64,000 nt of DNA from Pseudolabrys sp. (GTDB lineage: Bacteria > Pseudomonadota > Alphaproteobacteria > Rhizobiales > Xanthobacteraceae), in the NCBI GenBank assembly GCA_019689975.1, contig JADGGK010000006.1, positions 1 through 64,000 of the forward strand. Direction: 5' to 3'. This document shows, in pieces, positions 53,030 through 61,458 of this stretch. Positions within the stretch are counted from its first letter, which is position 1, and each line of letters opens with the position of its first letter. A program made the position numbers and the translations under genes. Below the pieces are notes generated by a model. That model had not been told where the DNA came from. It made no database searches and was given only the letters and a program-made list of their open reading frames with translations.

Positions 53030-54076
53030 ATGAACCGCTTGCAACATCCGCGTTGCACAGTTGTGCTCGCTGCGTTCGCCATGCTCGTCATCGCCGGCGC
53101 GGTTCGGGCGCAGGATCGCGGCGGTCTTTTCGATGACATCTTCAATCGAGGCGAGCCGCCGCAGAGCCAGAACCGCACGGTGGTCCAGAACGACGAAGCG
53201 GGCGAACTTTCCGCGCGCGTCGCTCGCTTGGAGAATGCGCTGCGGCAGCTAACCGGGACGGTGGAACAGCTGCAGCATCAGAACCAGCTGCTGCAGATGC
53301 AGCTGCAGCAGCTTGGAGCCCGCGGCGCGGCCCCCGCGGCACCGCCGGCCGGCGCGCCGCCCGTGAGCGCGCCCCCCGTGGCCGCACCCCCGGCAGCCAC
53401 TCCAAGCACGCTGCCGCCGGTGGATCGGCATTCCGACGCCTTCGATCCGACCAAGAATCCCAACGCCCCCGGCGCGCCGCGCGCGCTCAACCTCGAAGCG
53501 CGGGGCGTGGCGGCGCCGGCCGCCCCTCCCATGCCGGCCGCCGCCGAGCCCGCGGTCGGCGCGCCCGCAGGCCGCGAGGCCGGCGCACCGCTCGACCTCA
53601 ATTCGCTCGCCACCCCGGCCGAGCGCAATGCCCCTGCCTCGCCTCCCCCTTCACCTCCGACCGGCGTCAATCTTGCGACCTTGCCGCCGTCGCCGCGTCC
53701 GCAGGACGAATACGACATGGCCTACGGCTACGTGCTGCACAAGGATTATGCCCTCGCCGTCCAGGCCTTCCGCGACTTCATCCGGCGGCATCCCGACGAG
53801 CGTCTCGTCCCCGACGCGCAGTATTGGCTCGGCGAAAGCCTGTTCCAGCAGCAGCGTTATCGCGACGCGGCGGAAGCCTTCCTGACCGTGTCGACCAAGT
53901 ACGAACACTCGGCCAAGGCGCCCGAGGCGCTGTTGCGGCTCGGCCAGTCGCTTGCGGCGATGCATCAGAAGGAAGCCGCCTGCGCGACGCTCGCGGAAGT
54001 GGGCCGCAAATATCCGCGTGTCCCGGCCGGGATCAAGCGCAGTGTGGCGCAGGAACAGAAGCGTGCGCATTGCTGA
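53030..54076 (+). CDS. cpoB: Tol-Pal-associated protein CpoB (YbgF)
   Basis: A 348-residue periplasmic protein. It has a signal peptide (1-28, ending VRAQ), an N-terminal trimerising coiled coil (about 60-95, ARVARLENALRQLTGTVEQLQHQ then a Gln/Leu-rich stretch), a long Ala/Pro-rich linker (about 97-225), and C-terminal TPR units (YDMAYGYVLHKDYALAVQAFRDFI... YWLGESLFQQQRYRDAAEAFLTV). The linker is longer than in E. coli CpoB. It should coordinate peptidoglycan synthesis with envelope constriction. The ATG at 53030 is set by the signal peptide. It overlaps tilS by 14 bp. Confidence 0.9.
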   Translation: MNRLQHPRCTVVLAAFAMLVIAGAVRAQDRGGLFDDIFNRGEPPQSQNRTVVQNDEAGELSARVARLENALRQLTGTVEQLQHQNQLLQMQLQQLGARGAAPAAPPAGAPPVSAPPVAAPPAATPSTLPPVDRHSDAFDPTKNPNAPGAPRALNLEARGVAAPAAPPMPAAAEPAVGAPAGREAGAPLDLNSLATPAERNAPASPPPSPPTGVNLATLPPSPRPQDEYDMAYGYVLHKDYALAVQAFRDFIRRHPDERLVPDAQYWLGESLFQQQRYRDAAEAFLTVSTKYEHSAKAPEALLRLGQSLAAMHQKEAACATLAEVGRKYPRVPAGIKRSVAQEQKRAHC

Positions 54077-55133
54077 GACAAGGCCCATTTCCGTCTCCGA
54101 AGCCAGCGCGCTCTTTTCCGATCTCTCCGATCTGCCCGCGGCGATCATTGCTGTTTCGGGAGGACCGGATTCGACCGCACTGATGCTGCTGATGGCGCGT
54201 TGGCGCGCTTCGCGTAAAACCGGGCCCAAACTCGTCGTCGCGACGGTCGACCACGGCCTGCGCCCCGAATCGCGGCGCGAGGCCGTCGCCGTGGGCCGTC
54301 TGGCACGCAAATTGGGGCTGCCGCACCGCATCCTGCGTTGGACGGGGAAGAAGCCCGCCACCGGCCTGCAGCAAGCGGCGCGCGCGGCGCGTTATCGACT
54401 GCTCGCCGCCGCCGCGCGTGCGACCGAGGCCCGCCACGTGCTCACCGCCCATACCCGTGACGATCAGGCCGAAACGGTGCTTATTCGCCTCTGTCGCGGC
54501 AGCGGGCTGAGCGGCTTGGCGGCCATGAGTCGGCGCGCGGCGCTGCCCGGTGCCCCGGATCTCGAGCTCGTTCGTCCGCTGCTCGACGTTCCCAAGTCGC
54601 GGCTGCTGGCCACGCTCAAGGCCGCGAGAATTCCTTTCGCCAGCGATCCGTCCAATCGCGATCCTCGTTTTGCGCGGACGCGGCTGCGCGCTCTGCTGCC
54701 GGCGCTGGCGGAGGAGGGGCTCGACAGCGCCCGGCTCGCGCTCTTCGCCCATCGTGTCAAGCGCGCGGAGGCGGCGCTGGAGGCGGCGACCGACCAGGCG
54801 GCGCGCGCCCTGCTGGTCGAACTGCCCGGCGGCGCAGTGACGCTGGAAGCCGCGCGCCTGGCCGATCTGCCGACCGAGATCGCACTGCGGCTTCTCGGGC
54901 GACTTGTGGCACGGATCGGGACCGAAGGACCGGTCGAACTCGGCAAGCTCGAGGCTCTCCAATCGGCGCTGGCGGCGGCCATCGCGACGAAAGGTCGCCT
55001 GCGGCGGAGCTTGGCGGGGGCGGTCGTGACATTGGCTGGGATAAATGTCGTGATCGAGCCGGCCCCGCCGCGGCGTGCGAGAAACTTAACCACGGGCGGA
55101 AGGGGTGCAGCGGCCGGCACGAAAACGCGCTAG
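54063..55133 (+). CDS. tilS: tRNA(Ile)-lysidine synthetase
   Basis: A 356-residue TilS, which converts C34 of tRNA-Ile(CAU) to lysidine so that it reads AUA and is charged with Ile. The PP-loop ATP motif is SGGPDS (32-37); TVDHGLRPESRREA and HTRDDQAETVLIRL are also characteristic. The start is taken as the GTG at 54063 with AGGAA upstream, overlapping the end of cpoB; no ATG is available nearby. Its probable substrate tRNA lies at 3239-3315. ftsH begins 147 bp downstream. Confidence 0.93.
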   Translation: MRIAETRPISVSEASALFSDLSDLPAAIIAVSGGPDSTALMLLMARWRASRKTGPKLVVATVDHGLRPESRREAVAVGRLARKLGLPHRILRWTGKKPATGLQQAARAARYRLLAAAARATEARHVLTAHTRDDQAETVLIRLCRGSGLSGLAAMSRRAALPGAPDLELVRPLLDVPKSRLLATLKAARIPFASDPSNRDPRFARTRLRALLPALAEEGLDSARLALFAHRVKRAEAALEAATDQAARALLVELPGGAVTLEAARLADLPTEIALRLLGRLVARIGTEGPVELGKLEALQSALAAAIATKGRLRRSLAGAVVTLAGINVVIEPAPPRRARNLTTGGRGAAAGTKTR

Positions 55134-55280
55134 AATGGACGGAAATCCGTTAAATCGGGCCTTTCCTTGCCTCATTGCGGTGCCTACATTCGACGCAGGT
55201 CTGGACGAGCATTGGCCCCGAATGTCGTAGGACGGAAACATGGAGCTGCGGCGCAACCCTTTGCGGCGTAGAAACGCCTG

Positions 55281-57206
55281 ATGAATGCCAATCTTCGCAA
55301 CTTTGCCCTTTGGGTGATCATCGTCCTCCTGCTGCTGGCTCTGTTCACGCTCTTTCAGAATCCGGGGCAGCGCACCGCCTCGCAGGACATTTCCTTCTCA
55401 CAATTCCTCAACGAGGTGGATCAAGGTCGCGTGCGCGACGTGACCATCCAGGGCCAGGATATCCGCGGCACGTTCCAGAACGGCAGCAGTTTCCAGACCT
55501 ATGCGCCGCAGGACCCCGGTCTGGTGCAGAAACTCTACGCCAAGGGCGTCTCGATCACGGCCAAGCCGCCTTCCGACAACGTGCCCTGGTTCGTGTCGCT
55601 GCTCGTGTCGTGGCTGCCCTTCATCGCGCTTATCGGCGTCTGGATTTTCCTTTCCCGCCAGATGCAGGGCGCCGGCGGCAAGGCGCTCGGCTTCGGCAAA
55701 TCGCGGGCAAAACTTTTGGCCGAAACCCACGGCCGCGTCACCTTCGAGGATGTCGCCGGCGTCGACGAAGCCAAACAGGATCTGCAGGAGATCGTCGAAT
55801 TTCTCCGTGACCCGGGGAAATTCCAGCGCCTTGGCGGGCGCATCCCGCGCGGCGTGTTGTTGGTCGGCCCTCCGGGCGTGGGAAAGACCTTGATCGCGCG
55901 CGCCGTCGCCGGCGAAGCCAATGTGCCGTTCTTCCTCATTTCGGGGTCCGACTTTGTCGAGATGTTCGTGGGCGTCGGCGCCTCGCGCGTGCGCGACATG
56001 TTCGAGCAGGCGAAGAAGAACGCGCCGTGCATCATCTTCATCGACGAGATCGATGCGGTCGGTCGCCATCGCGGCGCCGGGCTGGGCGGCGGCAATGACG
56101 AGCGAGAGCAGACGCTCAACCAGTTGCTGGTGGAAATGGATGGTTTCGAGGCGAATGAGGGCATCATCCTGATCGCCGCCACCAACCGCCCCGACGTGCT
56201 GGATCCGGCGCTGTTGCGTCCCGGCCGGTTCGACCGCCAGGTGGTGGTGCCCAATCCCGACGTCGTCGGTCGCGAGCAGATTTTGAAGGTGCACGTGCGC
56301 AAGGTTCCGCTGGCGCCCGACGTCAATCTCAAGACGATCGCGCGCGGCACGCCCGGTTTTTCCGGCGCCGATTTGATGAACCTTGTGAACGAGGCCGCGT
56401 TGCTGGCGGCGCGACGCAACAAGCGCATGGTCACGCAAGCCGAGTTCGAGGATGCCAAGGACAAGGTGATGATGGGCGCCGAGCGCAAGTCCATGGTGAT
56501 GACGGATGAGGAGAAGCTTCTCACCGCCTATCACGAGGGCGGGCATGCCATCGTCGCACTTAACGTCAAGGCGGCCGATCCGGTCCACAAGGCGACCATC
56601 ATCCCGCGCGGCCGCGCGCTCGGCATGGTGATGCAGCTGCCCGAGCGCGACAAGCTGTCGATGTCGCTCGAACAGATGACGTCGCGCCTCGCCATCATGA
56701 TGGGCGGCCGTGTCGCGGAAGAACTGGTATTCGGAAAGGACAAGGTCACCTCGGGCGCGGCATCGGACATCGAGCAGGCGACCCGCCTCGCCCGCATGAT
56801 GGTCACGCGCTGGGGCTTGTCGGAGGAACTCGGCACCGTCGCTTACGGCGAGAACCAGGACGAGGTGTTCCTCGGCTATCAGGTCACGCGCCAACAGAAC
56901 ATTTCCGAGGAGACGTCACGCAAGATCGATGCCGAGATTCGTCGCCTGATCGAGGCCGCTTACGCCGAGGCCAAGCAGATTCTGACGGAGAAGCGCGCCG
57001 ACCTCGAAGTGTTGGCCAAGGGCCTGATCGAATTCGAGACGCTGACCGGCGAGGAGATCAAGGACCTGCTCCAGGGCAAGCGTCCGGTGCGCGAAAGCGT
57101 GATCGAGCCTGCAGGCCCTCGCTCCTCGGCGGTTCCCCCGGCAGGCAAGCCGCGTCAGCGACCCGGCTCGCCCACCGGCGAGGTCGCGCCGCAGCCGCAG
57201 GGATAG
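55281..57206 (+). CDS. ftsH: ATP-dependent zinc metalloprotease FtsH
   Basis: A 641-residue membrane AAA+ protease. Two membrane helices (about 8-25 and 102-124) flank a periplasmic domain. Walker A is GPPGVGKT (196-203), Walker B is IIFIDEID (Asp255, Glu256), the second region of homology is near [21 protein letters not shown], and the zinc site is HEGGH (418-422). The C-terminal tail is Pro/Gly-rich. It degrades misassembled membrane proteins and regulators such as LpxC. The order tilS-ftsH is widely conserved. Confidence 0.97.
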   Translation: MNANLRNFALWVIIVLLLLALFTLFQNPGQRTASQDISFSQFLNEVDQGRVRDVTIQGQDIRGTFQNGSSFQTYAPQDPGLVQKLYAKGVSITAKPPSDNVPWFVSLLVSWLPFIALIGVWIFLSRQMQGAGGKALGFGKSRAKLLAETHGRVTFEDVAGVDEAKQDLQEIVEFLRDPGKFQRLGGRIPRGVLLVGPPGVGKTLIARAVAGEANVPFFLISGSDFVEMFVGVGASRVRDMFEQAKKNAPCIIFIDEIDAVGRHRGAGLGGGNDEREQTLNQLLVEMDGFEANEGIILIAATNRPDVLDPALLRPGRFDRQVVVPNPDVVGREQILKVHVRKVPLAPDVNLKTIARGTPGFSGADLMNLVNEAALLAARRNKRMVTQAEFEDAKDKVMMGAERKSMVMTDEEKLLTAYHEGGHAIVALNVKAADPVHKATIIPRGRALGMVMQLPERDKLSMSLEQMTSRLAIMMGGRVAEELVFGKDKVTSGAASDIEQATRLARMMVTRWGLSEELGTVAYGENQDEVFLGYQVTRQQNISEETSRKIDAEIRRLIEAAYAEAKQILTEKRADLEVLAKGLIEFETLTGEEIKDLLQGKRPVRESVIEPAGPRSSAVPPAGKPRQRPGSPTGEVAPQPQG

Positions 57207-57706
57207 CGCGGATCAAGCGTGTCGATGTGGTCGTCGCCCGCGTCGGCCGACCGACGGAAAGCCGCGAACATCGATGGCGCAGCGTTGATCGGCTCGCTTT
57301 TCCCGCCGGGGGCAACGGCCAAACTGCGTGCACGGTTCGCATCGAGCCGCCGAGAGGGCTTGCGGGCATCGTCCGCCGCGCCAGGGCGCCCGCTGCCCGG
57401 GAGTGATGTCGAGACCAATCCCTCCGCCTGTCCGCGCATCGCGCCATCCACGGCTCCTGTCGCAGCGCGGGGGTCGGGCATCGCGGAACCTGCGCCGGTG
57501 CGGCGTAGCGCCGCGCCGGATCAGGGGCAGGGTCGGGCAATATCTCGCGGCCGCGGATGTGGACGGGTTACGGGCGCCACCGGGTGGCGGGAATCGGTGG
57601 CCATCGCTGTTCACGGCGGCGCGCGGCCGAGAGCTTGCCGCCGTCTTTCGGCCGAATGCGCCTTGATCTGCAATCGTGCCCGCGCGTGTCAAGGAGGTCG
57701 AGATTC
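57207..57706. other. 500-bp gap between ftsH and nnrS
   Basis: No gene is recognised. Overlapping frames on both strands reach up to about 160 codons, but they are Arg/Pro-rich, mutually shadowing and lack any domain or ribosome site. No repeat, terminator or tRNA-like fold was found. The only functional signal is the AAGGAGG ribosome site of nnrS near its right end. It could be gene remnant DNA or simply a long spacer. Confidence 0.5.
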
Positions 57707-58906
57707 ATGTCGATGCCCGCCGCGTTGAGCCGCCGTCGCGGCTATGCCGGTCCTGCGCTGTTCGCCTACGGATTCCGCCCCTTCTTTCTGGCAGCCGGAC
57801 TGTGGGCGCCCTTCGCGATACTCATCTGGCTGCCGCAATATTTCGGGCAATTGACGTTGCCAATCGCCTTCGGCGCGCTCGATTGGCACATGCATGAAAT
57901 GCTTTACGGCTACGTGGCCGCGGCGGTCGCGGGCTTCCTGCTCACCGCGATCCCGAACTGGACCGGCCGTCTACCCGTCAGCGGCTGGCCGCTCGGGGGC
58001 CTCGTGTTGCTCTGGGCGGCCGGTCGCTTGGCGATTCTGTTATCGGCCTGGATCGGTGCGACGACGGCCGCGGTCATCGACGTCGCCTTTCTGATGACGC
58101 TCGCCATCGTTGCCGGCCGAGAGATCGTGGCCGGAAAGAACTGGCGCAATCTGCGCGTCCTGCTCTTGCTCGGTGTGCTGATCGCGGGCAACGCCGTGTT
58201 TCACGCGGAAGTGCTTCTCGACGGCACGAGCGCCTACGGTCCTCGCATCGGGCTTGGCGCCATCGTGTTGCTGATCTCATTGATCGGGGGTCGTATCGTG
58301 CCGAGCTTCACCCACAACTGGCTGGTGCGCCACAATCCCGGTCTTCTGCCGAAGCCGTTTTCCCGTTTCGACGCGCTGACCCTTGCCGCGAGCGCATGCG
58401 CGCTGCTTGGGTGGATCGTCGCGCCGACGCATCCGGCAAGCGGTGTCATGCTGGCGCTGGCGGGGTTGCTCCAGATCGTACGGCTCGCGCGATGGAGCGG
58501 CCATCGGACGGTCGCCGATCGACTCGTGCTGGTCTTGCACGTGGGCTATCTGTTTGTCCCCGCGGGATTCCTGCTGGTCGGCGCTTCCGCCTTGACTGCC
58601 GCCGTGCCGTCCACGGCCGGCATTCACGCCTGGACGACGGGAGCCATCGGTCTGATGACGCTCGCGGTGATGACGCGGGCGACGCTCGGTCATACCGGGC
58701 AGGCTCTGCAAGCGGGGCCGGCGACGCAAGCGGTCTATGCCCTCGTGTTGGCGGCCGCGTTGCTGCGCATTGGGGCGGCCTTTGCCGGATCATACGCGCT
58801 CCTCGAATGGGCCGGCGCGGCCTGGATCATCGGCTTTGTGGTCTTCGTGGTGGTTTATGGGCCGTTGCTCGTCGCGTCCAAACCGGTCTGGTCGGGGACG
58901 CGTTGA
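57707..58906 (+). CDS. nnrS: NnrS family haem- and copper-containing membrane protein
   Basis: A 399-residue integral membrane protein of the NnrS family, with about twelve hydrophobic helices and the family start LFAYGFRPFFLAAGLWAPFAI. Conserved His-rich positions are visible (DWHMHEMLYGY near 56-66, SFTHNWLVRHNPG, TRATLGHTG). In other bacteria NnrS relieves nitric-oxide stress and is expressed under denitrifying conditions. AAGGAGG precedes the ATG at 57707. No denitrification genes are in the window. It is tail-to-tail with the MFS gene, 3 bp apart. Confidence 0.9.
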   Translation: MSMPAALSRRRGYAGPALFAYGFRPFFLAAGLWAPFAILIWLPQYFGQLTLPIAFGALDWHMHEMLYGYVAAAVAGFLLTAIPNWTGRLPVSGWPLGGLVLLWAAGRLAILLSAWIGATTAAVIDVAFLMTLAIVAGREIVAGKNWRNLRVLLLLGVLIAGNAVFHAEVLLDGTSAYGPRIGLGAIVLLISLIGGRIVPSFTHNWLVRHNPGLLPKPFSRFDALTLAASACALLGWIVAPTHPASGVMLALAGLLQIVRLARWSGHRTVADRLVLVLHVGYLFVPAGFLLVGASALTAAVPSTAGIHAWTTGAIGLMTLAVMTRATLGHTGQALQAGPATQAVYALVLAAALLRIGAAFAGSYALLEWAGAAWIIGFVVFVVVYGPLLVASKPVWSGTR

Positions 58907-58909
58907 CGA

Positions 58910-60121
58910 TCAGGCGGCTTCGATCGGCGGCGGCTCTGACGCCGTCGGCCTCCCGCGCGCCCAGGCGAAGTGCACTATGGCCGCCATGATGACGAGCATG
59001 GCGACGACCAGCGCGACACAACCGGGCCAGCGACCGAAGGTCCACGCCACTCCGCCCAAGGCGGCCCCGAAGCTGCCCCCGATGTAGAAGCTCGTCACAT
59101 AGAGACCCACCGCGGAGGAACGGCCGGCCCTGGCCGTGATCGTCACGTAGCTGGTGGAGACCGCCTGGCAGATCAGTCCGCATCCCGCGCCGAGCGCGAG
59201 TCCGGCGATGATCAGCGTCAGCCAGGGCGAGAGCGTGAGCGCAATGCCGAGCATCCACAGCGCGATGATCGCGATCATGAAGCGCCGCCGTCCAAAACGG
59301 CCCACGGCCCAGCCGATCCAGGGTGTCAATACCGAGCCGGTGAGATAGACCACGAACAGCGCGCCGAGCCAGCCCGCGGACAAGCCGTAGGGTGCGGCGG
59401 CAAGGTGAAAGCTGACATAGGTGAACGTGGAGATGAAGTTGAACAGCACGCCGAAGCCGACCGCATAGGTCGCGAGCAGCTGCCGGTCGCGCAAATGCGA
59501 CAGCATCTGCCGGCCCGACGCAACGAGTCCCTCCGAACGCACGAATTTGCGCTCGCGCGGTAGCAGGCACGCAACCGCCACGGCGCCCGCCAGCGTGATG
59601 CCGGCGAGCGTCATGAAGCCGGCGCGCCAGCCGATCAGGTCGGCAACGAGGCCGGTCACCAATCGCCCACTGAACCCACCCAGGCTCGAGCCGGAGGAGT
59701 AGATGCCCGCGGCGGTGGTCGCCTCGCGCGCCGGCCATTCGTCGCCGATATAGGCGACGGTAACGGCGAAGATCGGAGGCAGCATCAGCCCCTGCATCAC
59801 CCGCCAGAAGATGAGCTCCGACAGGCTGGAGGCGAGGCCGACCATCAATGTCGGCACCGTGAGCGCGAACATGGCGGCGACGATGACCCGCTTGCGGCCC
59901 AGCACGTCGGCGACCGTGCCGGTGAAGGGAGCGGTCGCCGCCACCGCGAGCGTGCTGACGGTGATAATGGTGGACACTTCGGCGGCCGTGGCGCTGAATT
60001 CGCGCGACAAAAGCGGCAGAATGGACTGCGGCGAATAAAGATTGATGAAGGCGCAGTAACCCGCGAGTCCCACGGCGAGCTGACGCGTGGACAGGGAGCG
60101 ATGTCTGGCGGGAGGACGCAT
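58910..60121 (-). CDS. MFS transporter, YnfM-like
   Basis: A 403-residue major facilitator with 12 predicted helices. The A motif is VADVLGRKRVIV in the first cytoplasmic loop, and the early helix reads AGYCAFINLYSPQSILPLLSREF, typical of the inner-membrane YnfM-type drug/metabolite transporters. The start at 60121 (MRPPARHRS) is chosen because upstream codons to 60277 encode Arg/Ala-rich sequence. Substrate unknown. It is divergent from the glucose-dehydrogenase-like gene. Confidence 0.85.
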   Translation of the reverse strand: MRPPARHRSLSTRQLAVGLAGYCAFINLYSPQSILPLLSREFSATAAEVSTIITVSTLAVAATAPFTGTVADVLGRKRVIVAAMFALTVPTLMVGLASSLSELIFWRVMQGLMLPPIFAVTVAYIGDEWPAREATTAAGIYSSGSSLGGFSGRLVTGLVADLIGWRAGFMTLAGITLAGAVAVACLLPRERKFVRSEGLVASGRQMLSHLRDRQLLATYAVGFGVLFNFISTFTYVSFHLAAAPYGLSAGWLGALFVVYLTGSVLTPWIGWAVGRFGRRRFMIAIIALWMLGIALTLSPWLTLIIAGLALGAGCGLICQAVSTSYVTITARAGRSSAVGLYVTSFYIGGSFGAALGGVAWTFGRWPGCVALVVAMLVIMAAIVHFAWARGRPTASEPPPIEAA

Positions 60122-60389
60122 TCCGGGCACCGGAAGGACGAGGCGATCTATGCTCGTTTTGCCGCCGCGCGCCAAGTCCTCGACTGGGCGGGGCTGCGCG
60201 GCGCCCGCCGCATGGCTTCGGGGCGCCATCGCGCGCCTGGCGCGCGCGGCGGGCGCGGCGACCTCGAATCGTCGCAAACACGACGCGGCGGCGTCGCAGC
60301 CATGGCAGCGCGGACAGGTGACGAAGACCTTGAATTGACGCTATCGATCGCCATGTTGCGGTGAGGGGACGACACGGGAGGCGTCCCTT

Positions 60390-61433
60390 ATGCGTGCGCT
60401 GACAGTCGAGCCCGGGCGGCCCCATTCGATCGATCTTGAAGACGTTCCTCACCCGCCTGCAAGCGATGGCAATCTGTTGGTCCGCGCCTTGGCGCTCGGC
60501 ATTTGCGGCACGGATCGGGAAATTGTCGCCGGGAGCTACGGCTGGGCGCCGTCGGGCGCGCGACGCCTGATCCTCGGTCACGAGTCGCTCGGCCAGGTGG
60601 AGGCGGCGCCGGAAGGCAGCGGATTCCGGCGCGGCGATCTCGTCGTCGGCATCGTGCGCCGGCCCGACCCGGTGCCGTGCGCCGCATGCGCGGCCGGCGA
60701 ATGGGACATGTGCCGCAACGGGCGCTATACCGAACGCGGAATCAAGCAACGCCACGGCTATGGCGCCGAACAATTCCGGCTGGAGAGCGACTTCGCGGTC
60801 AAGCTCGATCCGCGGCTCGGCATCCTCGGCGTGCTGCTCGAGCCCACCAGCGTCGTGGCCAAGGCTTGGGATCATGTCGAGCGCATCGGAAAGCGCAGCG
60901 CGTCCTGGCAACCGCGGGTTGCGTTGATCACGGGGGCGGGGCCGGTGGGCCTGCTTGCGGCGCTCATCGGCAAGCAGCGCGGACTCGACGTCCACATCCT
61001 CGACCGCGTGACGGGCGGCCCGAAGCCGCAGCTCGCGCGTGATCTTGGCGCCGTCTATCACGTCGGCGACCTCGGCGCGCTCGCGCCCGACGTGGTCATC
61101 GAATGCACCGGCGCGGGTAACGTCGTGCTGGACGCGTTGCGCCGTGCCGCGCCGCAGGGCATCGTCTGCCTTGCCGGCGTGTCCTCGGGCGGCCACAAGC
61201 TCAGCTTCGACGTCGGCGACCTTAACCGCACGATGGTGCTGGAGAACAGCCTGGTGTTCGGCTCCGTCAACGCCAATCGGCGCCATTACGTCGCCGCTGC
61301 GGAGGCGCTCGCCAAAGCGGACAAGGATTGGCTCGCGCGTCTCATCAGCCGCCGGGTTCCGCTTGCTCGCTGGCGCGAAGCCTTCGAGGTCCGTTCCGAC
61401 GACGTCAAGGTAGTGCTCGATTTTGCCGCCTAG
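60390..61433 (+). CDS. Glucose 1-dehydrogenase-like MDR enzyme
   Basis: A 347-residue zinc-dependent medium-chain dehydrogenase resembling archaeal-type glucose dehydrogenase. The catalytic-zinc region is LGICGTDREI near 38-47 and GHESLG near 67-72. The structural-zinc lobe keeps three of four Cys (CAACAAGEWDMC); the first Cys of the usual quartet is replaced. The nucleotide site is TGAGPVGLLAALIGKQRG. It would oxidise glucose or a related sugar with NAD(P). The GH15 gene follows after 25 bp, so the two are probably co-transcribed and may act in sequence. Confidence 0.82.
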   Translation: MRALTVEPGRPHSIDLEDVPHPPASDGNLLVRALALGICGTDREIVAGSYGWAPSGARRLILGHESLGQVEAAPEGSGFRRGDLVVGIVRRPDPVPCAACAAGEWDMCRNGRYTERGIKQRHGYGAEQFRLESDFAVKLDPRLGILGVLLEPTSVVAKAWDHVERIGKRSASWQPRVALITGAGPVGLLAALIGKQRGLDVHILDRVTGGPKPQLARDLGAVYHVGDLGALAPDVVIECTGAGNVVLDALRRAAPQGIVCLAGVSSGGHKLSFDVGDLNRTMVLENSLVFGSVNANRRHYVAAAEALAKADKDWLARLISRRVPLARWREAFEVRSDDVKVVLDFAA

Positions 61434-61458
61434 CGGCGATAGCGGAAAGACGAAAACC

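Noticed and set aside
57213-57692. 159-codon minus-strand frame after ftsH
   Set aside because: Overlaps equally long frames on the other strand, Arg/Pro-rich, no ribosome site or known family.
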